DNA of 64,000 nt, from contig JBBHKE010001355.1 of assembly GCA_037447655.1 (NCBI GenBank), positions 1-64,000 on the forward strand. Reading direction: 5' to 3'. The stretch's first letter is position 1. Every line of letters begins with the position of its first letter. This stretch comes from Zygnema cylindricum (taxonomy: Eukaryota > Streptophyta > Zygnematophyceae > Zygnematales > Zygnemataceae). The notes under the pieces were generated by a model. The model made no database searches. It saw only the letters and a program-made list of their open reading frames with translations, and was not told where the DNA came from. The position numbers and the translations under genes are program-made. Of the stretch, positions 36,767-48,918 are shown piece after piece.

Positions 36767-37030
36767 CTTTGTCTGTAAGGACGAAATCGTAACTTACGAT
36801 TGTGACGATTGTATACGTCGACAATACCTGTGACGGTTGTCAACGTCTACAATCTGTGGTCGCACGTTATTTTTTGGAACTGCTTGTGACGTCGCATGTC
36901 TTACCGTGACATTGTAGACGTACCGCCTTCCAGCCTGTGCCGTTTCACGGTTGAAGACGAGGCGCTTTGCCTTCGCGACTCCTATCCGGTCGACGTGAAA
37001 TGACATCGGAATTTGAAGACCCCTGCAAAA
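36581..37030. repeat. Dispersed repeat family, copy 1 (related to 60612-61020)
   Basis: In the same order as 60612-61020 it carries TTTTAGCGCGGATCC, CGATT-TATACGTCGACAA, GTGACGG-TGTCAACGT, a GTCGCAC stretch and GTGACAT-GTAGACGTA. An inverted piece of the 93-bp unit (GCACATGGGGACATACCC) lies at about 37422-37440. The element class is unknown. Confidence 0.75.
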
Positions 37031-38624
37031 AAAAAATCCGTATTGGACGAAAACGGACAAATCCAAACAAATTGTGTACTTTTCTTCGTCGTATTCGAAC
37101 GGAAACGGACAAAACATAGCGAATTTTGTACTTTTCTTTGTCCTTGGACATCGTATGAAAATTTTCGAAAATTACGGCCCGTGCGAATATATGTTCCTAT
37201 TTGTTTATAGAAAATCCCTAGTTTTAAAACACATCGCCCATGTGTTTTAAAGATAAGGTTGAAGATGACGTTTTTTGTCATCAAAGTGGGTCGAAAAACA
37301 CTAAGTTCGAGGATGACGCAAGTTGTACTCTACAAATTTGCGATTCCTTCGTACGGTTGGAACTTAGGAAGTACGGCGCTAAGTTTTACAGGAAAACGAC
37401 AGAAAACAACCCTTACTTATGCACATGGGGACATACCCTTTACAAGTTTCCCTGGTGTGCTGTACCTTGGGTGTTTTCGTTTCACCAAAACCCTAAACAT
37501 ATATATACATTTATAAGGCCGCGCGGCGCGGCGCGTCGTAAAACGAAATGATGATGACGGGCCAACGTGGATCTCTCACAATGCGCGAAGCCAACCTCGC
37601 AGGTTCACTGAGCCCGAAAAACGCAAGATTCAACAAAGCTCGGACCTTTCCAGAATTTGGCATTCACAAGCCATTAAGAGCTTAACACAACCGATAGTGT
37701 GGACCATGCTTTTCGTTTCTCCACGCTATTACTTTACTAAACTATTCTGAATCTGTATCCATTGCAGTCCATTGATTGGTACTTAAGATTTGGGCGATTC
37801 GGGCGGTCGATGAAAATTTCCAGAACAGCGAGAATGGCCGTACGCCTTTGCAAAAATATCTTCATCGCCCATTTCTTTAACATGGTGTGTACCATGAACT
37901 GGCGCTATATGGTCTTTGCGTATTTCCAGATTTCTAGGGCTGTAAGCCAAAATCGGAAGCGTTCATGTCTCTATCGACGGCCACGATCTCGGTTGACTGA
38001 CCGGTAAACGACACTGTTGGAAACCAGCACAGTAGTTTGTAGCTTTGTGTGCTCACATGCAACCCCTTTTCTTCGGTTCCAGATTTTGTGCGACGTACCA
38101 TTTTTATTTAATCATCGTTTAGCCATGTGAATAGAGTTTAAATTATTTAGATTTTTTCGTTTGAACCTTCTGTGAATTCCTCCTCCGTTTCTTGGCAATG
38201 GTGGAGTAGAGGGAATCTGCAGTTTGTACAAAAGATTTGTTAAATTTTATTAAGCTGTCATTTCAATCACTACCGGAGCCAGGAGTACCTTTTGTTTTTT
38301 CATCTATCTTTTTCAGCTGTAGTTCAGTAACTGGAGGTTTCTGAATATAGCTGTAAATTTGAATCGGGTAATTACTTCTTTAAATAATAATAACCTAGTT
38401 GTCTTCTTTAAGATTTTGACAACATCGAATCTTCCATTGCAAACTAAGTCAATTCAAATTTTGTATTCTTTATCTTTGTTCATAACTTTTGGCCAATAGT
38501 TTCGAAAAGAAGTTTAATATAAGAAGTTTTCATCTTTTTTAGTATTTTTTTCAAGAAGACGAAGCAGAGATTGTGTTTGGTGACATTGCCGCTGTTAACA
38601 AAGCATACGTTTCTACTTTTTGTT

Positions 38625-40552
38625 ATGGCTACATTAAGATCGGTGTCAGGAGCGATTTCAGTACCAAGCTTGCCAGATTCTCAAAATGTATGCAGTAGTC
38701 GTCTTAGCAGAATGACCTCAGCAGTCACAAAGAAGACTGTAGTTCTCAAGGCTTTTTCTGCTGGTAGTAAGCGAGGTCCTTTTGTGAGACGTCACAATGT
38801 GACTCTTGTGCAATGTTCTGCTACCGGTGAGAATGACCTCCTTATTGCCGCTTAGTAGCTGTGCTTTGCCTTTTTAATTCAATCTTTATGTTGCCTCTGG
38901 TCGCTTTTTGTTTTGAGGGGCTGTTATGTATTTGGTGTACATGAGAAGGTTGCGGTGAAGCTGGGAGTTGTCGTAGAAGTATGTTGTTTGTCATTTTTTT
39001 TGCACTGAATTCAGTGCCAAAATTTGGCCACAGATGAATGTCAATGTCAAGAATATTGCGAGGGAACACTAAATGTAATTTGGGTAATCTGTTGTTTTTA
39101 TTTACAGAGTTCAACTGTTAATGATTGAAAACACTAGCAAGCATATGGTGCATAGTTTTACTGTGCGGAGAGGTATGGAAAGGCTATATATGACTGCCCT
39201 ACAGTAGACATGAAAAACCGGATTAGTATGTAAATAATACGGGGTCGTTAGACATAGCATTTCCATTTGTTTTCTCACTTTTGAACTGTGACGTGTTGTG
39301 GTTCCTGATGAAATAGTGATCTTGTGATACACGTCCCTTTTAACAATGAAAGCTAAGTCTTTCTTCCCAAATGAATACCACTGGGCTTCACCTCCCTCTT
39401 CCTTCATTCTTTAATCAGACCACACAATTTTTGGTTTTGAGGATGGTTACACCTGAAAACGTCAGTGTATTATTTTTGTGTTTTTTTTTGTTTAGAACAT
39501 AGGCTGAAATGTCTGTTCCTAAACACTTCGATAAGCTTTGCCAGAGTGCTGATATGGATTGTTTATTTTTTTATTCAGCTGTAGATGAGGCAACAGATTT
39601 GACCCCAGCTATTACCTTATCGGAGAAGGCATTGTCTCATTTGACAAAGATGCGAGGTTCCATTGAGAAGGATCTCCTCTTACGCATTGGTGTCCGGCAG
39701 GGTGGTTGCTCCGGTTATTCATACATAATGGATTTTGAAGAGCGAGGAAATGTCAGGGAGGAAGATTCTGTCATCGAGTATGCGGGTTTCTCTATGGGTG
39801 AGTATCAGTCTGCAGTATGTCTAGCTGGCAGTCATTATGATGATGTTAACAATGATGGTGTTAAATGATGATGATTTTACTGATAAAAATGATTATGATG
39901 AATGATAATTTTTTTTGGATGGAGAAGTCATCAAAGGGTTGTGCTCAGTTGGTTCAAGTTTTTCTGTCCCCCTCGTTCTTATTTAAATTATCTCGGCTGC
40001 CAGTGACTGTAAACTTGTCAAAGCAAGGTTGTAAGCATCATCTTGTTTATGTTCTTAAATGTTCTATTATCGACATGATATTATTCATTGTATGTATTGT
40101 CCTTACTATTCTGTTATCTTCTAGAACGTTCTAATCACATTAAGGATTTGATGTATATTGCAATTCTTTGCATGCCAATTCTACTTCATATCTGGATAAA
40201 AAGCTGCCTAGTGTGACGAACTGTTAGTAGTAACCATTTGCTTGAATGTTACAGCATGTAGTCTGGTGATGATTCACACTTTCAATACTGTGGCCTATCT
40301 GTATATTGTCTCTTATACATGCTCCCTTGAAGTACTCTACTGTCTCTTATTTTTTTCTAATAATTAATTTCTAATGAATGTCTCTAATGAATGTCGATTC
40401 GACCCCTCTTTGCAGTGTGCGACCCGAAGAGCCTCCTGTTTCTTTATGGAATGCAGCTCGACTACAGCGACGCTTTGATTGGAGGAGGTTTTTCATTCAG
40501 CAACCCTAATGCTTCGTCAACATGTGGCTGTGGAAAGTCATTTGCTGCTTAG
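38625..40552 (+). CDS. SUFA: Plastid Fe-S cluster carrier, SUFA/IscA (HesB) family (3 exons)
   Basis: A-type carriers receive and pass on Fe-S clusters in the plastid SUF pathway (family knowledge). The model is join(38625-38826, 39579-39797, 40416-40552), 185 residues, all GT-AG introns with phase 1 junctions. Residues 1-67 are a basic, Ser-rich transit peptide. The domain runs from [11 protein letters not shown] through [19 protein letters not shown] to [17 protein letters not shown] and ends in STCGCGKSF. The three cluster-binding cysteines are at about 111, 177 and 179. This is very close to plant chloroplast SUFA. The ATG at 38625 was chosen because it opens the transit peptide and has a counterpart at the start of TatC. 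The upstream in-frame part lacks an ATG. Confidence 0.95.
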
Positions 40553-43367
40553 ACTTGCTGATCAACCGGGGCTCGGAGTTATTGTGCAATTATTAGTGTG
40601 CAATTATTATTGAATATAGACTGCGGGTATTTACAATGAGCCCCATGGACAGCTCTGTATTTGTAAATAAAACTGGGAGGAAACTGAAAAACCCGAGTGT
40701 GCATAAAGTTATGGAAACATATGAAAAGCTTATATTCTACTCTAAGTTGACCAGCGGATATTGGATGTTGGTTAACGTAGGTCTTATCTTTATACATCTT
40801 TTCAACTGCTTGAACCAACTTCTTGTTAGTCACTTCTAGCAAAAATTGAGGTTTTTTTTCTGTTGTTGTACCCAATGATTACAACAAATACAAGTTTTTG
40901 GTCAAATATGTCTATCAGTGACTTTCTCCATCGCTGGTTGACTTCGTTTTGGGATATTTCTTTGCTGTTAGGCCTTTTTTGAGTTGTTTCGAGTGTTTTT
41001 TTTTGCCTCGAGAAATATGAGTTCTGTATAATGTGATGTTTTAAGGGTTCAAAAATTTGCAAAGTAGTTTTCAGCCTTCTAATAAGACAAGGACTAAAAT
41101 AGTATGATTGCAAATGTTAATGATTTGGAGGAATTTCTGGACATATTTGCCTCTAGGTTTGGAATGGTGGTGCATTCTTGTTAATAGCTACTGGTGACCT
41201 CATTTTTTCGTAACCACACGTTATTGGAGTTTACAGTAATTAATAATATCTTGTAATTATCTTGGGAACTGTCGAATACATATTAGGGAAAGTTCAAATT
41301 CTGTGAAAAGTCAAGTGGTGTCAATTTTGAAATTTAAGTGCCAGCTGTAACTTAGTGTGGACTAACTGTACCGTAGATTGTTGTTTTTGTATGTTTGAGT
41401 GGTTTGCCATCGTGCTTTTTTTATGAAGTTGATAAGAGACTTGTTAGCTATCGTGTAGTATTTAGAGTTACTCTTGACCTCCAAACTCGTTTTACCAATT
41501 CACTTGTCATTTTATTATTCCAAAGTTTACGATCAAAAGTAACAGAAATATGTTGTTATTTTCTATCACTTAGTGATGCTATGTTATTTTATGCATTACT
41601 AAGTCATTTTGGAAAGTTAATATAACATTCATGATATAGGCATGTGAAAACAAAGGCATAAATTAGCTGTTCATCGCACATTTATACCCGACCAATCACT
41701 GAAGCCTTGTCGCCGGAAGATTAAAGCTTTGAAAAAAGGAATTACTCCGCGCAATAAACACGGATTATACATTACATGTCATGGGATCTTCATTATACAT
41801 AGGTAACCTGTAGGCTTGCCTACCTTCAATGTATATAAAATATCACAGTTTATTGAACCTTGTTTTTCGGTTTGGGTGCTGTACGTACCAACTATATTAT
41901 ACCTCTGCTTTCCCTGAGCGGATGATGGTAAACCATTTGGGTACATGGAAACAAAAAAAAAATAGAGCCAAAACAAAACCTAAAATATCGACGAAAGCAA
42001 AGAAGTAAATTTACAAAACACGTGGAAAGAAAGTAACACACAAAAGAGGCAAACTAACCAATCAGTCCGTCGTCAGAGGCGGTAATACACCACACCCTGA
42101 ATCATTGTTAAAGTAAAAAACCATAGTGAGGGGTATATTAGTATTTTTCTCTGACTTAATTCAAACGATGTGGTTGTGTTTCAGCCTATTTAAGAACCAT
42201 CGTTGAGAAAAACAAAAATGGATACTTTGTGGGAAGAAGTCTACAAAATCCAACTCCAATTTAGTGTTATGAACGTTAATAGTGATTCACGTAGTACTGC
42301 TTTTGCCAGTTATCATTTCCTACTCTCAATAATAAATATAAATGTATTCATCTCAATGATTAAAATAACGGGAAAGAGGTGGCATATTTAGTGAATCATG
42401 TTGAGTGGTTGTGCAATCGGAAGATGCGGAGCATTTCCGGTAAAATGTTAAACTAAGTTACAACACCAGTGGTTAGCTTTTTATTTTAAACACATTCGAA
42501 AGAAATGAATGTCAGTTTCTCAATGGTCCAGTATAATGTCGACAAGTTTGTGCTTCTTGGCTTTCAGCAGGGAGAACTCTTTTTTATACGACCACAATAA
42601 AATTTTAAGAAACTTTAATTACGCTTACTGGTGTGTTGATTGGATACAAAAGCAAAGCTGCGTATTGAGGACTACGACGGGGATTGTAAGAGTAATAACA
42701 TTGTGCAGGTCTTTCTATATATGGTAGAAGAATGTTTTTCTTTGTGCTAAAAAAGACGAGATAAGAAAATTAGTTTTTAACAATGTAAGTTGTATTTGGC
42801 AACTTGATTAGATTTTCCACCGTTACGGGTTGCACTGCCAGTTTGATTAATTTATTGTAAAACAACATTAGATTATGTGTTGCCATGCGGTGTGAATTAA
42901 CGCTCTGAAAATAAAGAAAGAGGCAATCTACACTAAATTGTATTTTTGATTTTGCATTCTATTGATATTGAGGCATAGCAGAGATCGTAAATGGCAGAAA
43001 AGTACAGAAGATGCATAAAAGAGCAGATCGCTATAGATGCCCAATAGTCGATGAGCCAAAAGTCCATAACGGTGACTTTCCGCAAAATTTTCTTAATTTT
43101 CATCCGTGCACCAATGAAAAGAGATAAACATTCCTCTACGGATTCATTGGTCCATTACGGATAGTTCACGCGATTTCGCACCAATATTCCCGCGAAACGC
43201 CCACCATTGAGATTTCGCACTGAATACTTCCTTGGTTTGCGGGACTACGAACTAAAAGCTCACATCTTTAGTTCTTAAACTACGGAATTAAACTATTCCT
43301 AGGTTAACCGTGAGGATTTAGTGCGTTTAGAGTTTGAACCTGAACCAAAGTAATAACTAATAAGTAC

Positions 43368-43582
43368 CCGAATCACTATTAGCGTTGCAAACTCTCACTC
43401 AGTATAGGGGTTTTTTTGGCCAATGAGCAGAAAGTAGCGTCAAAATAACTGTTTTCTTTCTTAGCACTGATCGCATAAGCGGTTACAAGTTTTCCACGTG
43501 GCATAGACTTAAATTAGAATTAATCACATTGGAATAAATCCCACGCTATATATTTCTCAAATCAAATAGCAATTTACGGTGT
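43368..43582. mobile_element. Diverged MITE-like element upstream of LHCA2
   Basis: The left end reads GAATCACTATTAGCGTTGC and the right end AAATAGCAATTTACGGTGTA. TTTTTTTGGCCAATGAGC lies inside. The inverted ends fit the family but are poorly conserved. Confidence 0.5.
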
Positions 43583-43619
43583 AACAAACCAGATATACCC
43601 CGTTATTAGCTTGTATTTT

Positions 43620-44014
43620 CCTGGATTGCCCCAGCCTGTAGCCCAGATCCGCTGCCCGCGCCAAAAGAATCGCCCCGTCCAATAGCTGAGACGCGGCCAT
43701 TCCCCACGGCGGATAACAGGCTTCCTACGCCCACTCTAAACGCTCGTCCGCACGCGCGAACGTTACACGGAACGGGGCCCAGTATCTACAGGATTTCCGT
43801 GACAACAAGTCGCTGAGTCTCTTCCAATCACTACACTGCTTCACATGTGTGAACGTCCCGCGGAACGGGCGGTCGTAACTACTGGATTGTGCCGTTAAAT
43901 TTTGCAATCTTTTCGAAGTGATGAAAGCGAGGAGAGTTCGGATAGAGGAAGGTTGTGAACAGGATATCCAATTAGAAGTTCAGTCAAACTTCTTCATCTT
44001 TTGAGAACTTGAAA
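43620..44014 (+). promoter_or_regulatory. GC-rich 5' flank of LHCA2 with direct repeats
   Basis: This part is distinctly richer in G+C than its surroundings. A 38-base direct repeat (43758-43795 and 43851-43888) shares GAACGT, CGGAACGGG and ACT-CTGGATT-like positions. It lies 120-260 bp before the start codon. A promoter role is an inference from position and composition. Confidence 0.4.
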
Positions 44015-46454
44015 ATGGCTGCCATTACTGCCGCCCAGGCTGTTGCCGTGACTGCCTCTTTGGCAGCTCAGAGGTGAGTGTCTCGGAGTTTTTATTGTTA
44101 AGGAGATATTTCTAGGAGTCGCTATTTTTTTGAAAAGTTTCCTTGCATTCTATTTTGGTTTGGATTAAGTGCTAAACTTCGACTTTATTACTGCAGCTTC
44201 AGCTAAACAATCGAATGTAGCACACTCATGAGCTGAAAGTTTTAATCTCTAGTAATGCCTGTAGTTGCACTCGCTTTCACGTAGCTGAAACATACCACTC
44301 AATATAGCTAGTGTAAACAAAAACAGCAATTTTGCATAAACGCAGGAAATGATTTATTTTTCATAGTGTTCGTGTTTCTCTGTAATGATTGCTTAAAGTT
44401 AGACTACTCACTAAAAGCTATTTTACCCACGGGTATATATACCATATAATAAGATATATTAGTGTATGCTATTTTCTATGAATGTCTCAGTGATGACATC
44501 CAATTTCTGTAGCTGTTCCTGCCGGTGGTTGTTGTCAAAAATTGTTTGCAATGAGAAAGATGTTGTATAATCTGCATTTCGTTAATTCAACAATTTGGAT
44601 CTATGTTGATATCACCGCATGCATGAAAGTCATCAAAGTTATTCAGATGTCCAAGTCGTCCTTTCAATGGTGTCAACAACCAACATCATGCTTCTTGCTT
44701 ACGTGACAGCTCTCAGAAAGTTGCTTCCAATGTCGCAACCGTTAAGGCAGCATTTGTTGCCGGCCGGGCTCTCCGACAGACCAAGGCAGCCGTCTCACAA
44801 AAGAGCGTTGCCACCATCAGAGCTGAGTCTGCTGAGAGGCCGTTGTGGTTCCCAGGCAGCTCTGCTCCAGAGTGGCTCGATGGCAGGTGGGATTCAAATA
44901 TGTTTTCTTCATCGTCTTCTTGTTAATGCTCTTTACTGCATTTTTACTGTATTTTGCTGCTTATTCACTGTTCTCTACATCCACTGAATACAATTGTCTG
45001 CTGTATTTATGTTAACCGAGCTCGAACTGCTGTTAATGATGCAGCCTCCCAGGAGACTACGGCTTCGACCCCCTTGGACTTGGTAATTTTACAGACAACA
45101 TTATTCTTCCTGTAGAATTGTATTTTGTTACTCTTCGTTTTGTTCTTTTTTCTGTTTCGTATTCCGTATATTTTTTGGTACTATCATTTTTTTATTATTA
45201 AGTCACTAACACTCTTTCTTTCCCCTTTGCAGGCTCTGACCCCGAGCTCCTCAAGTGGTTCGTCCAGGCTGAGATTGTTCATGCCCGATGGGCCATGCTT
45301 GGAGCCGCCGGAATCTTCATCCCCGAGCTTTTGACCAAGATCGGAATCCTGAACACTCCTTTTTGGTTTACCGCTGGTGAGGCTGAGTACTTCGCCGATG
45401 GCCCTACTCTTTTCGCCGTGGAGCTTTTGCTCATGGGATGGGCTGAAGGCCGACGTTGGGCTGACATTGTCAAGCCCGGCTCTGTGAAGTAAGTGAACAA
45501 ATACGAAACGATGTCAGTGACTCTTTTTGTCTGTGACTTTGGTTTTGCTATGTTGTCGTTGTTACATATTCGTTACATTGTTTAGTTACATTTAGATTGT
45601 GTTACATTGTTACATTGTCATTGCAACATTCTGCGCATTGTTGCTGTTACATAGTTGTTACAATTTTGTTATATTGTTTTTGATACATTGTTTGTATGCT
45701 CTGTTCTGTGCGCGTATGATGTTGATTCCTGGTTTTGATGCTCCTGTTCAGTTACAAAAGTTGGCTTTCAATGTATTGCTTTCTAATGCTGTCTTGATGT
45801 TTTCTATTATTATTATCTCTTTGCAGCACTGACCCCATCTTCTCCAACAACAAGTTGACAGGAACAGATGTCGGATACCCAGGATTTGATCCCCTTGGCT
45901 TTGGATCAGGTATAAGCTCCACTCTATATTTTTTTTAGGCATGCTCTGATGATGTAAAAAAATTATATACACTCACATACAAGGATATTATATAGGAAAG
46001 GTAACAAAAAGAAACAAAGTGGGAACCATGATATATATCTGCTATCGAGACCAAAATTGTCTTTTTGTTCTACAGGTGATGCCAAGAAGGTGAGGACCTT
46101 CAAGGTGAAGGAGCTGGCCAATGGACGATTGGCTATGTTGGCAGTTCTTGGCGCCTGGTTCCAGGCTGTGTACACCAATGCCCGACCTTTTGACAACCTC
46201 TTTTCCCACCTTTCTGACCCCGGACACCAGACCATTTTCCAGGTACATTGTCTTTTTTTTACTATGTTGTTGCTAACTACTTTGGAATCTTGGTTTCATC
46301 TTCTACTCTGGTTTTTGAATCTTATTCCCTGTCACTGGTTTTAGTTTTAGCTCTTTTTTTCTTTGTGCTTTTATTGTAATGCCACATGATTGCTTTTCTT
46401 GCATCTAATGATCGCTTTGTTTGTTTTTGTGCTGTGCAGTACATTGGAAAGTAA
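44015..46454 (+). CDS. LHCA2: Photosystem I chlorophyll a/b-binding protein, LHCA2 type (7 exons)
   Basis: This antenna subunit binds chlorophyll and carotenoid in the thylakoid membrane and feeds energy to photosystem I. The model is join(44015-44073, 44710-44886, 45045-45082, 45233-45488, 45827-45909, 46076-46242, 46440-46454), 264 residues. A transit peptide rich in Ala, Ser and Val precedes [15 protein letters not shown] and [11 protein letters not shown]. Helix B carries [16 protein letters not shown] (Glu 105, His 108, Arg 110), helix [18 protein letters not shown], and helix [18 protein letters not shown] (Glu 217, Asn 220, Arg 222), the chlorophyll-ligand pattern of the family. [20 protein letters not shown] and [11 protein letters not shown] are closest to plant Lhca2. 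The last exon is only 15 nt. Lhca2 against another Lhca paralogue is my reading, without a tree. Confidence 0.95.
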
Positions 46455-48918
46455 ATTATTTTAACTTTGGAAAATCTATTTTGCGTTTAGCCTTCTGTTG
46501 ACAGTAGTAGATGTATAGGTAGCTCTGTCAGCCGCTAATGATGACGTGGCTGATGGTTCCACAGCGGAGAGCAAAGCCTTTCGGTGTACATTTCACAAAG
46601 CCAGCAGCAGCTGTCCTTAGAAAATTGGCCCTTTTTAGCTGGGCCGTATCTATTTGTGTTGATCTTTTCTGGGAGTTATGAATTAATGAAATCAAGTTTG
46701 GATGAAACAAATTTTGGACTCTTGCAATTGTTGCATTTTGATTTGTGTTTGTCATCTGCTTACTGTACGCCCTTTGTCTGTCTTTGTCAGGAAATTTATG
46801 AATAGTTATTTTATTGATTTTAATTGCCTTGTTGTATCAATGCTGGCCATGTATCATTTTGGTCTGTGTACTCTAGCCTGTCTTGTCTACTGCTTGTCTC
46901 GTTAAAAGGAATATTACTCTTGGCAATACTACCAAAGCAATGTTATGTTATTACATAACTAGAATGAGTGGTTACGGCAGTGCATGGTTTTGGCTGTGCA
47001 TAGCAAGATTGATTCTGCACTTTCTGTATGAAGCATTGTTATCTATTTGTCTGTAACTTTTTCAACAGTCCATGCACTTGTCCATGCAAGGGAGTCCTTC
47101 GGTAGTCAAATGAACCTGTGAACACAAATATCAACCAAATAAGACCTATTTATAGTTGTTCACACCGTTTAGTGCGAACGATTCAATCAGGACGAATTAT
47201 ACGTAACGAACGTGAAAAAATTGTGAGAATTGTTAATGAATTTTCGTCCGTACATGTACCGCAGTTTGTGCATTTTTCGTGCATTTTCTGTACATTTTTC
47301 GTATCTTTTCGTAATATTCCGTACATTTTCAATACAATTCCGAACATTTCCCGTAAATTTTCTGTTCAGTTAACCAGACAAGTACTACAAAGTGCAACGT
47401 ATCTTTTCGTCAAATACCTAACAGATATCGTTTAATATCGTACAGTTTCCGTGAATTAGCTGTTCAGTTTGCCGGACAGATAGTTCACCACGATTTTTTG
47501 CGATTTTTTGCAGCAGTCACGAATTATACGTTTCAATCGGGAAAAAAGAAAAAATCGCACGATTTGATTTACAACGGTTTTATTAAAAACATTATTTTAT
47601 ACGACAAACTTCATGAAATTCTCTCTATGAAAATGGATGTTCTCTTTGTTTTTCAGTTTCCAGTGATGCAAATCATGAAGATGAAGAATGAACGTCGGAT
47701 AACGAGGTAAAGCTACAACGTGCAGAAGCGACATCATCACATTGGATACACCTGAACACTGTTAACAACTGAATTGTGAATGGATAAACAAGTGAAAATT
47801 GTATCTTCCCAGGTTATCTTTGTTCATTTTTTTCGTGCCGCTCAGTTTTTTTGGGCTTTTGTCATACTCTACTCTCTCTCTCTCTTCTTCCTATCCAGTG
47901 GACATTTACGCAGTGTTGCCTCTTCTGAACATCCCACTCGATATAAGAAAGTGACAATATGAACTATACATATTAGAAAAAATGACATATAAATTGTAAG
48001 GATCATACATATAAAACCCATATCAAAAAAAGCCCATTGATAAAGATACTTCCCTCCACTACGAGCAAACACGGTCAAAAACTAGAGACTTGAAAGTTCC
48101 CCAGATACAAGTTGATCCTCCAAACCACCTGTCATTAAAATTTAAACTTGTGCTGGAAAAATAACGATTGATTTTCCATCCAGTAAAAAAAAACAAAAAA
48201 AATCCAGGGTCATGTTATTCAGGGAGTGTAACTAGCTATTATTTCACTAGTGGTGGACACATGTTCTTTCCACTTTCTATCTTTTGCTTTAACCAACAGA
48301 AACTCAAAATTTTCATGAAGACAACACTAAAAAAAACAAAAAAATAACCTTTTCCTTTTTATCTTTCCTTTTTGACCTTTTCTTTTTACCCTGCTTTGAC
48401 TTTGCTTTGACTTTGGTTTGACTTTGCTTTAGCAAAAGGACAGTTTTTTCGTCCGAGCTGTACACTAACGCTTAGTCAAAAAAAAAAGCGAAGGCAAAGC
48501 AGTGTTATAAAAAGAAAAGGTACTGTGTATCACTTTCTAATGATCCTCACAGTTGCTTTTCTGTACAAAATCTGTCGTTTAACAGACTTTGTAAACACAA
48601 CCGTGTGAACTATTGTTAGCGAGGTCCCTTACTCGCCACTAAGGATTCCACTAACTTTTTATCAGAATATGAAACTCTAAGAAAAAATGCAATACAACTA
48701 TGTCCTTGTTTTTTGCCCTTCCTCCCTCACTCCTCCATCGCACTATGCTCTGACAAAAGATTTAAAAACAGTGGTGTTAATTAATTTTTACTTTTTAGGA
48801 GTTTCTATTTCAACAAAATGGGGTCAGCGTCACATGTTTTTCTTCGATCGGATCGAATCTTAGCATTTTATTAAAGAGTACATTTAAAAAAGATACTAGA
48901 GTTTTTTATTTTTGTCTT
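46455..48918. other. Intergenic between convergent LHCA2 and kinase genes
   Basis: This 2.5-kb AT-rich interval holds the 3' UTRs of both genes. Around 47150-47500 there are many degenerate CGTACATTTTTCGT units, and around 48380-48440 a short CTTTGACTTTG tandem. No supported ORF or RNA gene was found. Confidence 0.6.

Larger units (their letters stand above)
33442..38624. other. Intergenic between TatC and SUFA, repeat-rich
   Basis: About 5.2 kb without a recognisable gene. It holds a (CTCTCC)n tract near 33830-33880, a hAT-like element, a nested hairpin element, further MITE copies, a dispersed repeat, direct and inverted repeats and a 93-bp perfect tandem duplication; these are listed separately. 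Small open frames are not supported by similarity. Confidence 0.6.
40553..44014. other. Intergenic between SUFA and LHCA2
   Basis: About 3.5 kb with no recognisable gene. It holds relatives of the dispersed repeat near 41385-41430 and, inverted, near 41900-41990, one diverged MITE-like element (43368-43582), and a GC-rich stretch with a direct repeat just upstream of LHCA2. A few open frames of 60-100 codons show no recognisable family. Confidence 0.6.

Noticed and set aside
36550-36843. 97-codon - strand frame with a 31-residue exact repeat
   Set aside because: The amino-acid repeat simply reflects the 93-bp DNA duplication. The sequence belongs to a dispersed repeat and has no family resemblance.
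47118-47435. 105-codon + strand frame downstream of LHCA2
   Set aside because: It is made of degenerate CGTACATTTTTC repeats and resembles nothing known.
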